Origin: Lysobacteraceae bacterium
GTDB lineage: Bacteria > Bdellovibrionota > UBA1018 > JAGTJX01
Reading direction: 5' to 3'
Assembly: GCA_023657465.1 (NCBI GenBank)
Contig: JAGTJX010000003.1
Span: 738,830-802,829 of the forward strand
DNA length: 64,000 nucleotides
The notes beneath the pieces are model-generated. The model had not been told where the DNA came from and did not search any database. It saw nothing but the letters and a program-made list of their open reading frames with translations. Positions 16,441-25,758 of the stretch are shown here, in pieces (positions within the stretch are counted from its first letter, which is position 1; each line of letters starts with the position of its first letter). The position numbers were made by a program, and so were the translations under genes.

Positions 16441-18509
16441 TCTAATGACCTCTCAAGATTTGATCTGCCGCTTAACCAGTTTATCTCAGAATCTACGACC
16501 CAAATTTGTTTTTTTATAGAGTCATCACTGACTCTTACAAAATCTTTCTCAGTCATGGCGAGAGCAAAGCCTTTCTTTTCTGACTGAATCAATAAGTTTT
16601 TCATCAGTTCAGGACTCCAAGTTGAGTGATCCCTGAAGATTTCGTGATGACCAATTTTAATTCCCAATTTATCAAGTGAATCCTTTAGCTGATCAGGCTT
16701 CGCTATACCTGAAACCAAATAAAGTGGCTTCGCAGGAATACTTTGTTTGAAGACAGTTTGAATTTTCACACGCATGGGCTCTCGAGTGCTGAAATTTCCT
16801 TTCGTCCAAATCCTAAGTTCATTAGCCTTCATCACTGCACCTGGAATCTCACGATACCAAGCTTCACCCACACGGTCTGAAGTCATGAGAATGATTTCTA
16901 AGTCCTTCTGAATCTGTAGGTTCTGTGCGCCATCATCAAGAATGACCCAGTCAGGGACTCTCCCTAGTTTTTGTTTCAAGCTCGCAAAAGATTCAAGTCT
17001 ATTACGCCCAATTCCTAGAGGGACTTGCGGAAACTTATTATGAATCATCAAAGCCTCATCACCCACTTGCTCTATGGTTAATCCACTCATTCCTGGAGTG
17101 ACCACCCAACCATTCTCCTCAGAACTTGATCGATACCCTCGGGTGAGAACCCAGACAGACTTCTTACGTTTCTCTGCTTCGCTCAAAAGCTCAAGGACGA
17201 ACGGAGTCTTACCTGTGCCACCCATTTGATAGTTTCCGACACTGATGACTTTAGCGGGTAGCTTCTCAGGTCTCGCGAACACCAACCTGAATTGATGAAT
17301 TGCATTCCACAGATGTGCGGATAAATATTTAATAATCGAAAAAGACTGAACACTCGCTCTTCCGATTTCAAGTTCAGCAATCATAGAGTCTGCAACGAGT
17401 TGAGTTGGAGAGGCATTGACTTTCATTTTCTCTCGTATGAGATGAATCGCATTTGATTGAGAGGATTTAAGCTTCTCAGAGTCATGAAGCTCTTGGAGTG
17501 CATTCATACACTTCTCTACTGTGGCATCAGAACAGAGGAGCTCTTTAAAGTGAGGAGGATTCTTAGCCTCATAATCGAGGATAATATTCGAAAGTCCCGC
17601 AAACTGCTTAATCTTGAGAACATGGAGCAAGATGAAACAAGTAATCGGATTGAGCTTATACACTACGATGTGCCTCAGCCCCAAGAGAGCTGCCTCTAGA
17701 GTTGATGTTCCACTCTTAATCAGTCCATAATCAGCTGAGCGCATGATCGCATGTGAATTCCCCCAACAGATCTCAGCATTGGGAACGATTTGTTTAATCC
17801 GATCGCTCCAGATTTTTCTTTGAGTCTCACTGAATTGATTCGGAAACGAAAAATTCACTTGAGCACCTGTTTGCTTCTCAAATCGTGCTGAGGTCTCTGA
17901 CATGAGCTCGAGATGAAACTCAATCTCTTGGCGCCTTGAACCTGGGAGTACAGCCAACTGTTTTTTTCCAGTAGCATTATTCATGTCACCTGATGGCAAT
18001 TGATCTAGAAGTGGATTACCAACGTATTGAACGGCTAAACCTTCTTTTTCAAAAAACTCTTTTTCAAATGGAAAAATACAAAGGACTTGATCAACGTACT
18101 TCTTGAGGATCTGAATCCTCTTCTTCCTCCAGACCCAGACTTTGGGTGGAATGAAATAAATTATCCTTGATCCACACTTTCTGAGTGTAGGGAGAAGCGC
18201 GAAGTGCAAGCCTGGATAATCAATGAGAAGTGCGACATCTGGTGGATTCGTTCTCAGAAACTTTTTGATTTCTCGAAGCTTGAGATAAACTTTTGGTAGG
18301 GAGCGAATGATCTCGACTAATCCCATGATCGATAGTTCTTCAGCATTGAAGAGCGGCTGAAGGCCAGCAGCTCTTGATTCTTTACCGCCAATACCTGAAA
18401 TTTTAAGAGAAGAGTCTCTTGTTGCGAGTTCTTTTAGGATTCCAGAAAGATACTGATCCGAAGACTGCTCAAACGCTGAAACCCAGAGGTGACGATTGCT
18501 GTTCTTCAT
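16437..18509 (-). CDS. lpxB-lpxK: Fused lipid-A-disaccharide synthase and tetraacyldisaccharide 4'-kinase
   Basis: 690 aa, about the sum of LpxB (~380) and LpxK (~320). Residues 1-375 read as LpxB: PDVALLIDYPGLHFALL, IYFIPPKVWVWRKKR, FPFEKEFFEKEGL, VQYVGNPLLD, LPGSRRQEI and IKSGTSTLEAALLG. Residues about 390-690 read as LpxK: VISVGNYQMGGTGKTPFV (Walker A), VLTRGYRS, GDEALM and VILDDGAQNLQIQKDL. LpxB joins UDP-diacylglucosamine and lipid X; LpxK phosphorylates the disaccharide, so one protein carries consecutive steps. Two departures from the norm: the LpxB GExSGD loop is AFEQSSDQ, and the LpxK DDGFQHR is DDGAQNL. Confidence 0.92.
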   Translation of the reverse strand: MKNSNRHLWVSAFEQSSDQYLSGILKELATRDSSLKISGIGGKESRAAGLQPLFNAEELSIMGLVEIIRSLPKVYLKLREIKKFLRTNPPDVALLIDYPGLHFALLPTLRKCGSRIIYFIPPKVWVWRKKRIQILKKYVDQVLCIFPFEKEFFEKEGLAVQYVGNPLLDQLPSGDMNNATGKKQLAVLPGSRRQEIEFHLELMSETSARFEKQTGAQVNFSFPNQFSETQRKIWSDRIKQIVPNAEICWGNSHAIMRSADYGLIKSGTSTLEAALLGLRHIVVYKLNPITCFILLHVLKIKQFAGLSNIILDYEAKNPPHFKELLCSDATVEKCMNALQELHDSEKLKSSQSNAIHLIREKMKVNASPTQLVADSMIAELEIGRASVQSFSIIKYLSAHLWNAIHQFRLVFARPEKLPAKVISVGNYQMGGTGKTPFVLELLSEAEKRKKSVWVLTRGYRSSSEENGWVVTPGMSGLTIEQVGDEALMIHNKFPQVPLGIGRNRLESFASLKQKLGRVPDWVILDDGAQNLQIQKDLEIILMTSDRVGEAWYREIPGAVMKANELRIWTKGNFSTREPMRVKIQTVFKQSIPAKPLYLVSGIAKPDQLKDSLDKLGIKIGHHEIFRDHSTWSPELMKNLLIQSEKKGFALAMTEKDFVRVSDDSIKKQIWVVDSEINWLSGRSNLERSLD

Positions 18510-19283
18510 TCACCTGACTACACCCGTGTCACAATCGCGAATGAATCTGACGAATTCCTGCACTTCAGGTGCTTCACCATACTGAGATTCAATCTCAATG
18601 AGAGTCTGATCTTTGTTCACATCTGTACGAGTCCAGAGCTTGATGGTTTCATTGAGCATCTGAATGACTTCAGCTTTGTATCCACGTCGTCTGAGTCCTA
18701 CAATATTGGCTCCACGAAGAGTCATGGGACGCGATCCGTGTGCAATACAGAACGGAGGGACACTCTTCTCTACTCCCGTGTGTCCAGAGACGTAGGAGTG
18801 CTTACCCATTTTAAGAAACTGAGCAATAGCTGATACACCACCGATCGTGACGTAATCTTCAAGTGTCACGTGTCCTGCAATTTGAACAGAGTTTGCAATG
18901 ATACAATGATCACCAATCGAAGTGTCGTGACCAAGATGTACATAAGCCATGAGAAGATTATCGTTACCCACGACCGTCACTTCAGATCCTTGTGCAGTAC
19001 CGAGATTCAGAGTGACAGACTCACGGATCGTATTACGATCACCGATTCTGAGTTCCGTATTTTCGCCATTGTACTTGAGATCCTGAGGCACTCCGCCAAT
19101 AACTGAAAATGGGAAGAATGTATTGCTCTTACCAATGCTCGTTTTGCCTGAAACCACGACATGACTCATGAGCCTAGTCCCAGTCCCGATTTTTACTTTT
19201 GGGCCGATGATACAATAAGGACCCACTTCAACACCTGAGTCGAGCTCAGCACCTTTTTCGATAATTGCGGTTGAGTGAATCAT
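18510..19283 (-). CDS. lpxA: UDP-N-acetylglucosamine acyltransferase LpxA
   Basis: 257 aa, the usual length. Left-handed beta-helix hexapeptide repeats fill residues 1-190, with family motifs GVPQDLKYNGENTELRIGD and the catalytic histidine H119 in YVHLGHD. The C-terminal helical domain follows. It performs the first step of lipid A synthesis, transferring an R-3-hydroxyacyl chain from ACP to UDP-GlcNAc. It overlaps fabZ by 4 bases and abuts the lpxB-lpxK fusion with no gap, the classic lpxD-fabZ-lpxA-lpxB order. Confidence 0.96.
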   Translation of the reverse strand: MIHSTAIIEKGAELDSGVEVGPYCIIGPKVKIGTGTRLMSHVVVSGKTSIGKSNTFFPFSVIGGVPQDLKYNGENTELRIGDRNTIRESVTLNLGTAQGSEVTVVGNDNLLMAYVHLGHDTSIGDHCIIANSVQIAGHVTLEDYVTIGGVSAIAQFLKMGKHSYVSGHTGVEKSVPPFCIAHGSRPMTLRGANIVGLRRRGYKAEVIQMLNETIKLWTRTDVNKDQTLIEIESQYGEAPEVQEFVRFIRDCDTGVVR

Positions 19284-19783
19284 TTGTATTCCCTCACTTG
19301 AGATAAAATTCTTCCTTCTGAGACTCGTGCACCCGCAGAATCAATGGAACAGTTAAAAATCACCATACTTGAATGTGCCTTCACTACTTCTGTCATGAGA
19401 GTCAGCGTATCACCTGGAACAACAACTTTTCTAAATCTCACGTTCTCAGTTCCCACCAAGAAAATAGAATAGTTCTTCGCAAACTCGTTGTCGTGTCCCT
19501 GAGCTGGATAAAAACTAAAAATCGCTGCCTGAGCCATCGCTTCAATCATCAGCACTCCTGGCATGATGGGATTACCTGGAAAATGTCCTGCGAAGTGAGG
19601 TTCATCAGCTCTCACGTTCTTCGTTGCACGAACTTTTGTGCCCACGTGTTCACGCCCTACCTTGAGTGAATCAGAGACTCTGTTGATTTCTTCCACTGTA
19701 TCTACAAACAAAAACGGATATCGCTGAGGAAGGAAACTCTTCACCTGTTCTGTACTTAATGGTCCAATCTTAAAAGCACTCAT
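19280..19783 (-). CDS. fabZ: 3-hydroxyacyl-ACP dehydratase FabZ
   Basis: 167 aa, slightly longer than typical. Hot-dog fold with the active-site segment GHFPGNPIMPGVLMIEAMAQ, catalytic His67 and Glu81. It dehydrates 3-hydroxyacyl-ACP in fatty acid synthesis and so competes with LpxA and LpxD for the same substrate. It overlaps both neighbours by 4 bases (lpxD upstream, lpxA downstream), indicating translational coupling. Confidence 0.95.
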   Translation of the reverse strand: MSAFKIGPLSTEQVKSFLPQRYPFLFVDTVEEINRVSDSLKVGREHVGTKVRATKNVRADEPHFAGHFPGNPIMPGVLMIEAMAQAAIFSFYPAQGHDNEFAKNYSIFLVGTENVRFRKVVVPGDTLTLMTEVVKAHSSMVIFNCSIDSAGARVSEGRILSQVREYK

Positions 19784-20859
19784 GATTCTTTTGATCCTTT
19801 TAATGCGTTTTTATTCAGCCAAGCATTCACTTTTAGAAAATCTCTATGAGATCTCTGAGGAACTCCTGCGCAGACTTCATGATCCTTCATGTCTTTCATG
19901 ACGATTGACATCGCTGCTACTTTTGCATAATTACCGATCACGACTTTGTTAGAAACTCCGGTGAGACCGCCAATGATAGAGAACTCACCCAACGTGCTAC
20001 TGCCTGCCATACCAGCAGATCCACAGATTACTGATCCACGTTTCATGAGCACATTGTGTCCAATTTGAACATTGTTATCGATTTTGACTTCGTCTTCGAT
20101 CACTGTGTCTTCGAGAGTTCCTCGGTCGATACTGCTATTGGCACCGATCTCCACTTTGTTTCCAATACGGACTGATCCTAAATGATAAATTTTCTGATGC
20201 CCGACGGGGACTTTGTTCTTCATAATGGGCGCGTAGCCGAAGCCATCTGCACCAATCGTTGTTAAGGAATGAATTCTGGTTTCGTCACCGATCTTCACAC
20301 GAGGATAGATCACAACTCCCGCGAATAAACGGGAGTCTCTTCCCACCACTACTTCATCACCCAGTACGACATTCGCATCGATTTCCGATTGATCACCGAT
20401 TACTACTCGTGCACCAATCACTGCATTGGGACCGATAACGACTCCATGGCCAAGCTTCGCAGACGGATCAACTGTCGCTGTTTTATGAACACGAGTCTCG
20501 GCACTCTTCGAACTTACACTCGGATCAAACCCTCTCCCAGCAAAGAGTTGGGTAGCAAGACCTAGAGCCAAATACGGATCTTCTACTTCTATAATCCAAG
20601 CAGAATTCAGAATTGGGTGTTTGTAGGACTTAAGCCCTTCTAAGAAAATCTTCGATGTCACGAGTACAGTAGGATGAGCCTCTACTAGATCATCTAAGTA
20701 TTCTCTGGAGAAGAAAAAACAAGCGTCTCCCGATTTTGAGCCTTTTAGCGCCGAGAGACGCTTGATAAGAATTGAATCGGGTGACGATCCGCTTGAAGCT
20801 GCGTGCAGCACACCAGAGGTGGCACGCTGGAGCTCTATCAGTCCTACAGAATCAATCAC
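19780..20859 (-). CDS. lpxD: UDP-3-O-(3-hydroxyacyl)glucosamine N-acyltransferase LpxD
   Basis: 359 aa. The N-terminal uridine-binding domain (to about residue 115) is followed by a beta-helix of hexapeptide repeats, with IGADGFGYAP, GANSSIDRGTLEDTVI and the catalytic-type histidine in KIDNNVQIGHNV. LpxD adds the N-linked hydroxyacyl chain in the third step of lipid A synthesis. The N-terminal domain diverges from E. coli in sequence, but the helix is typical. It overlaps skp and fabZ by 4 bases each. Confidence 0.94.
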   Translation of the reverse strand: MIDSVGLIELQRATSGVLHAASSGSSPDSILIKRLSALKGSKSGDACFFFSREYLDDLVEAHPTVLVTSKIFLEGLKSYKHPILNSAWIIEVEDPYLALGLATQLFAGRGFDPSVSSKSAETRVHKTATVDPSAKLGHGVVIGPNAVIGARVVIGDQSEIDANVVLGDEVVVGRDSRLFAGVVIYPRVKIGDETRIHSLTTIGADGFGYAPIMKNKVPVGHQKIYHLGSVRIGNKVEIGANSSIDRGTLEDTVIEDEVKIDNNVQIGHNVLMKRGSVICGSAGMAGSSTLGEFSIIGGLTGVSNKVVIGNYAKVAAMSIVMKDMKDHEVCAGVPQRSHRDFLKVNAWLNKNALKGSKES

Positions 20860-21368
20860 TTTTTCGCCGTTTTATTATACTGATTGATCACTTCTGTTGT
20901 GATGTCATCTTTATCGAGAGAGAAGAGAATTGTATTCTCATTGTTCTCAAGAACGAGAGCCATCTGTCTTTCAGTAGCGATACCATGAACGATTTTCTTA
21001 AGTGCTGTCACGATAGGAAGAGTGAGCTCTTGCTCTTTCTTCTGAATGTCTGTTTGTGAACGAGCAGTTTTCTCTTGAAACTTCATGATGCGCTCTTGGA
21101 GTTCGCTTTGTTTCTTTGCCTTCGCTTGATCGTTCATGACGAGCGATTGTTTTTGAAACTCCTCGTGTAACTTCTTGATAGATGCTTCTTCGTTCTGAAG
21201 TTCAGTTTTCTTTTTGTTGAATTCAGCTTCCAATTCAGTTTTTGCCTTTTTGCCCGCGTCTACTGATTGAAGTGCTTTTTGCATATCCACAATTCCGAAT
21301 TTGACTTCAGATGCAGATGCGCTGACTGCCAACATTAATCCGATCATTCCCATCATTACTCTAGTCAT
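20856..21368 (-). CDS. Periplasmic chaperone Skp/OmpH family
   Basis: 170 aa. The signal peptide (MTRVMMGMIGLMLAVSASA) is followed by a beta strand, FGIVDMQKALQSVDAGKKAK, and a long charged coiled coil (about residues 45-125) forming the tentacle arms of the Skp trimer. The family carries unfolded outer-membrane proteins across the periplasm to the BAM complex. Its place directly after bamA is the widely conserved order. Confidence 0.9.
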   Translation of the reverse strand: MTRVMMGMIGLMLAVSASASEVKFGIVDMQKALQSVDAGKKAKTELEAEFNKKKTELQNEEASIKKLHEEFQKQSLVMNDQAKAKKQSELQERIMKFQEKTARSQTDIQKKEQELTLPIVTALKKIVHGIATERQMALVLENNENTILFSLDKDDITTEVINQYNKTAKK

Positions 21369-21405
21369 ATACGTGCCTCCTTACGGCGATGAACAAGCTC
21401 AACCT

Positions 21406-23805
21406 CTAGAACGGTTGACCTATGAAAAAGTTGAAGACCATCGGATCTTCATTCAAACTTCTATCTGGGTCAAACGGAAAACCCCACTCGAAACGCAGCG
21501 GGCCAATTGGCGAAAACCATCTAATTCCAAACCCAGCGTCTTGACGCAGCCTGAACTGAGCCAGTGACGGAAAAGTTTTAAATCCATTTCCTACATCGTA
21601 GAATATAACTGCTTTAAGACCTGCTTCTTTGATCAGAGGATGCTCGATCTCAAACAAGCTGAACATCTGCGTTTCAGCACCGACTGGATAATTAGAGGTT
21701 GCACCTGCTGGATTGAATAGCCCGTTAGCAGCTAAAGTACCTGTCTCTTTTGGACTTAAGTTGAAGAAATTCCAACCCTTCATATTATTAGGTCCACCTA
21801 AGAAGAACTTCTCCGAAGGCGGGATTCCACGCGTAGAAGTCTGAAAGAGCTGTCCGAACTCAGTATTATTTCTAAACACGAAATCCCCGATGATTCTGAA
21901 GTAGAAGCGATTGCCAAGCCCAAGCTTAATGAAATTCTTATCACCCCATAGTCCTGCAGCCTCAATCGAAGCTTCTTGATACGAGCCGCCGGAAGTTTCA
22001 AACCGGTTGTTTCGTTTATCTCTTACGAATTTAAAAATAACACTCGAGAGCACACCATCATCGAGCAGTGACTTATTGATATTAGAATTTGTATAACTTC
22101 CAGGTACAGAATCATTCGGAATGTCTTGATTCATGATTTTATCAGAAAGCTGCATGCCTTCGTTTTTGTAAGTCAGGTACAAAAAATGATCGTCGACGAA
22201 CTGATAGCCTGCTCTTAAGTTCATCCCAATCCTGCGAGTATTATAACGAAGAGGAACTTGCGCTGTGGTGGAATACAAATCAAATCCACTGCTCCAACGA
22301 GTGTCGAATGTATAAGGCTCAGTGAAGCTGATGTTCAAACTTCTAAATGGCCCCGTAGAATACTGACCTTGAAGTGAAACGACTTGTCCGCGACCGAGTA
22401 AGTTGATCTCAGAAATCTGAGCCTGAAGAAACAAACCTTGAGCAGAACCATAACCTGCACCCAGTGTGATCGTTCCAGTGGAACGCTCTTTGATCTGAAT
22501 TTCCACATCGATGATGTCATCTCGACCTTTTCTCGGATGAGTATTGAACTGAATCTCGCCAGGAGCGAAGTAGCCCAGTCTCTCAACACGTTCTTTTGAG
22601 ATTCTCATCTTCGATCCACTGAAGAGCTCTGCTTCCTTGATTTTTAGTTCGCGCCTAATGACTTTATCGTGTGTCTTTGTATTGCCTACGATGTTGATTT
22701 CACCGAAGTAAACCAGACTCCCTTTTTCAAACTTATAATCGACGTCGATTTCCTTCGTTTCTTCGCGAATCTGCATATTCGGAACAACGTTGACGAATGC
22801 ATATCCTAAGTCTTGATACTTCTCTGTGAGGGTTTGTATGTCTTGATTGCGCTCAGTAATCTTGAAGCGCTTGCCTTCTTTGAGGAGGAGCGGAGCTTCA
22901 AGCTCTTCACGCTGGAACATGAGATCTCCACTGAAATCGACTTTACCCATTTTGTAGGCATCCCCTTCATCAACATAGATGGTGATGTAGAGATACTTCT
23001 TATCATCGCTTACGGTGACGACAGGATTTTCATTTCTAAACTTCACAAAACCATGATCGAGATACCAGTAGATCAATCGCTGCAAATCATTCTTAAACGC
23101 AGATTCCTTGAAACTTCCTGAGCTGTTTAAGAACGAGAGCATATTACCTTCTCTCGTTTCCATGAGAATGGACTTCAACTGCTCATCACTGAATGCCTTA
23201 TTATTTAAGAAGGTGATCTTCTTGATTCTGACTTTGTCGTAATCATTAATTCTATAAACGAGCTTCACTTCATCATCTTTGAGTGGATGAACTTCATATT
23301 TGATCTTAGCTAAGAAGTAGCCTTTGTCTTCGTAGTGACGCTGGAGTCGTTCGATCTCTTCTCGGATTTTGTTTACATCCAGAATCGACCATTCTTTTAC
23401 TTTCAAAACTTCTTTGAGATCACTATCAGTGAGTTGTTCGTTCCCATCGAATTCAATTTCTGCGATGACCGGACGTTCTTTGAGTTCAATAATGATTTTA
23501 ACTTGATCGCCTTTTGAATCTGACTTCATTTCAATCGAATCAAAATATCCCATTTGAAAGAGGGAGTGAATGTCTCCTCGGATCGATGAGGGGTCGAGCT
23601 TTGTGCCTATTTTGGAAATGAGTTTTGCAAGAACGGCTTCTTTCTCAATCCTCTTTAATCCTTTGATTTCAAAATCAGAAATAGTCTTACCTGCACCGCT
23701 GACTGCCCCGGACGAGGATGTGCGAACTAATGCTCCATAAACTTCATTATAAGATAAGGAAAACGCAAGCCCGAACGCTAGCGCTAGTCGTAAAGTACAA
23801 TTCAC
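21406..23805 (-). CDS. bamA: Outer-membrane protein assembly factor BamA
   Basis: 799 aa. After a signal peptide come five POTRA domains (about residues 40-420; e.g. DFEIKGLKRIEKEAVL and GNEQLTDSDL), then a 16-strand barrel with FTEPYTFDTRWSSG, FRFVRDKRNNRFE-like and FFLGGPNNMKGWNF, and a terminal FNFFIGQPF ending in Phe, as in BAM substrates. BamA folds and inserts beta-barrel proteins. The gene lies 35 bases downstream of lolD and 37 upstream of skp. Confidence 0.95.
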   Translation of the reverse strand: MNCTLRLALAFGLAFSLSYNEVYGALVRTSSSGAVSGAGKTISDFEIKGLKRIEKEAVLAKLISKIGTKLDPSSIRGDIHSLFQMGYFDSIEMKSDSKGDQVKIIIELKERPVIAEIEFDGNEQLTDSDLKEVLKVKEWSILDVNKIREEIERLQRHYEDKGYFLAKIKYEVHPLKDDEVKLVYRINDYDKVRIKKITFLNNKAFSDEQLKSILMETREGNMLSFLNSSGSFKESAFKNDLQRLIYWYLDHGFVKFRNENPVVTVSDDKKYLYITIYVDEGDAYKMGKVDFSGDLMFQREELEAPLLLKEGKRFKITERNQDIQTLTEKYQDLGYAFVNVVPNMQIREETKEIDVDYKFEKGSLVYFGEINIVGNTKTHDKVIRRELKIKEAELFSGSKMRISKERVERLGYFAPGEIQFNTHPRKGRDDIIDVEIQIKERSTGTITLGAGYGSAQGLFLQAQISEINLLGRGQVVSLQGQYSTGPFRSLNISFTEPYTFDTRWSSGFDLYSTTAQVPLRYNTRRIGMNLRAGYQFVDDHFLYLTYKNEGMQLSDKIMNQDIPNDSVPGSYTNSNINKSLLDDGVLSSVIFKFVRDKRNNRFETSGGSYQEASIEAAGLWGDKNFIKLGLGNRFYFRIIGDFVFRNNTEFGQLFQTSTRGIPPSEKFFLGGPNNMKGWNFFNLSPKETGTLAANGLFNPAGATSNYPVGAETQMFSLFEIEHPLIKEAGLKAVIFYDVGNGFKTFPSLAQFRLRQDAGFGIRWFSPIGPLRFEWGFPFDPDRSLNEDPMVFNFFIGQPF

Positions 23806-23840
23806 CGTTGGTCATTTGTAGGTTTGCGTCAGATGTAATG

Positions 23841-24536
23841 TCAAACAAATTGTCCATCGCGCATGTGATAGACGCGATGCATTTTTTTAGCGAGTTGTTC
23901 ATCATGCGTCACAAGCACAATCGAGATTCCTAATCGCTCATTGAGATCTACCAAAAGCTCCATCACTGCCTGTGAATTTACAGAATCCAAGTTACCCGTG
24001 AGTTCGTCAGCGAAGAGGACTGGCGGATTCATCACGATGGCGCGACAGATCGCAGTACGTTGCTGCTCCCCACCTGAACATTCATTAGGTTTATGACCCA
24101 TACGATGTTCAAGACCTACTTTTTTGAGTAGTTCAGTGGCCAATGCCCTTGCTTCAGATTGAGTTTGCCCAGAGATCAGAGCGGGTAACATGACATTTTC
24201 TAGAGCAGTGAATTCAGGAAGGAGATGATGAAACTGAAACACAAATCCCATTTTCAAATTTCTAAACTGCGCGAGTTTTGAATCATTCCACGAAAGAATA
24301 TTTTGTGACTGATTCCCATGGAAAAACAATTCTCCATTCGTTGGGCGCTCGAGCGTCCCTAGAACATGAAGGAGCGTACTCTTCCCTGCTCCACTTGCAC
24401 CAATGATTGCCACTCGCTCACCGCGTGAAAGAACAAAGTCAATACCTCTGAGTACTGGAATCTCAATCCCTGACTTGTGAAAAGACTTTTTAATTCCTTT
24501 TGCGCTCAGGACAACTTCTAGTTTTACGTTAATCAC
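23841..24536 (-). CDS. lolD: Lipoprotein-releasing ABC transporter ATPase LolD
   Basis: 231 aa. It has Walker A GASGAGKST, Q-loop GFVFQFHHLLPEF (the LolD/MacB-type QFHHLLPEFTALEN), the signature CSGGEQQRTAIC, Walker B VLFADELTG and the switch histidine VTHD. It energises extraction of lipoproteins from the inner membrane for delivery to the outer membrane. Signature and Q-loop are typical, except that the usual SGGERQRVAIARA reads SGGEQQRTAICRA. It overlaps lolC by 8 bases, so the two are coupled. Confidence 0.95.
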   Translation of the reverse strand: MINVKLEVVLSAKGIKKSFHKSGIEIPVLRGIDFVLSRGERVAIIGASGAGKSTLLHVLGTLERPTNGELFFHGNQSQNILSWNDSKLAQFRNLKMGFVFQFHHLLPEFTALENVMLPALISGQTQSEARALATELLKKVGLEHRMGHKPNECSGGEQQRTAICRAIVMNPPVLFADELTGNLDSVNSQAVMELLVDLNERLGISIVLVTHDEQLAKKMHRVYHMRDGQFV

Positions 24537-25758
24537 GTCTTAAACCCTCGAGTGGCTGTAATCTCGAAACTCTCCATGCTGGAAAGACAGCAGCAACAAC
24601 ACTTAAGAAAAACGCAACTACCGCGACCAGAACCGCAGATTGAACATCGACAACGACTGGTAGATGATCGAGGTGATAAATTTCTGAGGGAATTTTGATC
24701 CATTTGAATCGAGAGAGTAACTCATTTATTCCAATTCCTAAACCCATTCCAAAACAAATTCCCACTCCGCCAATCCATGCACCCATCACCGCAAACAGCA
24801 TGAATGATTGTCTCGGACTCATACCGATTGCCTTCAGCACTGCAATGTCTTCTGTCTTGTCATGTATGAGCATCATGAGAGTACTGATGACGTTGAAGGC
24901 TGCGACCATAATGATCGCAAGCAGAATGATAGAGATCACAACCTTTTCTAGCCTGATCGCAGAGAAAATATTCTTATTGAGATCTGACCAATGTCTCGCT
25001 CTATAAGGATAACCCAAGTATTCATTGAGTGTTTCTGCTACGCGCTTACCATCAGAGTCAGGCTTGAGTTTGAGACGGAAGTTTGTGACTTTGCCAGGAG
25101 AGGAGAGGAGCGATTGTACCCAAGTGAGTGTAGTGAACACCACCTTTGAATCATACTGATGCATACCAAGCTTAACGATACCGACGACTTTGGCTTCAGA
25201 TGCTACAGGCTGTGAAGTCACTCCAGAAGTGGTGCCTCTTAACGCTTCTCCTGAGAAAGGAATGATCACTCTCAAAGAATTTCCTAATTCTGCACCAATC
25301 CGCCCAGCGATGGCAGATCCAATTACAATTTCTTTTTCATTCTCTGGCCAACGACCGGAAACAAGCTTCTGATCGATGCGAGAAACTCTCCCGATTGATT
25401 CAAAGTCGAGTCCTTCGAAGAGTGCGCCAGCTACTCCTGTTTTTCCTGCAATCATCACTTCAGCTAAGAACGACGGAGAGAGATCAATCACATCAGCACT
25501 CCATTTTGTAATTTTTGCTTTCATCTCAAGAGGAGAGCTTACTGGATTGCCACGTGTATAGACAACCACTTCTCCATTAATTCCTGATACAACTTGAGCG
25601 AGTTCAGACTGGAATCCCGAGACGGCACCATTCACGACAACAAGTGCGAGCACTCCCAAAGCCATACCGATGACCGATATCCACGCAATGAACGATGCGA
25701 AAGTTTCACTCGATTTCGAGGAAACCATCCTTCGCGCCATCCATATCATGAGCTTCAT
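24529..25758 (-). CDS. lolC: Lipoprotein-releasing permease, LolC/LolE family
   Basis: 409 aa. Four membrane helices in the FtsX/MacB topology: one at residues 24-47 (ASFIAWISVIGMALGVLALV), a large periplasmic domain (about 50-270), and three near the C terminus (275-300, 318-345, 368-392). The N-terminal RRMVSSKSSETFASFIAWIS is characteristic of LolC/E. Only one permease gene is present, so the complex may be a homodimer (sometimes called LolF) rather than LolC plus LolE. It overlaps lysS by 4 bases. Confidence 0.9.
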   Translation of the reverse strand: MKLMIWMARRMVSSKSSETFASFIAWISVIGMALGVLALVVVNGAVSGFQSELAQVVSGINGEVVVYTRGNPVSSPLEMKAKITKWSADVIDLSPSFLAEVMIAGKTGVAGALFEGLDFESIGRVSRIDQKLVSGRWPENEKEIVIGSAIAGRIGAELGNSLRVIIPFSGEALRGTTSGVTSQPVASEAKVVGIVKLGMHQYDSKVVFTTLTWVQSLLSSPGKVTNFRLKLKPDSDGKRVAETLNEYLGYPYRARHWSDLNKNIFSAIRLEKVVISIILLAIIMVAAFNVISTLMMLIHDKTEDIAVLKAIGMSPRQSFMLFAVMGAWIGGVGICFGMGLGIGINELLSRFKWIKIPSEIYHLDHLPVVVDVQSAVLVAVVAFFLSVVAAVFPAWRVSRLQPLEGLRRD

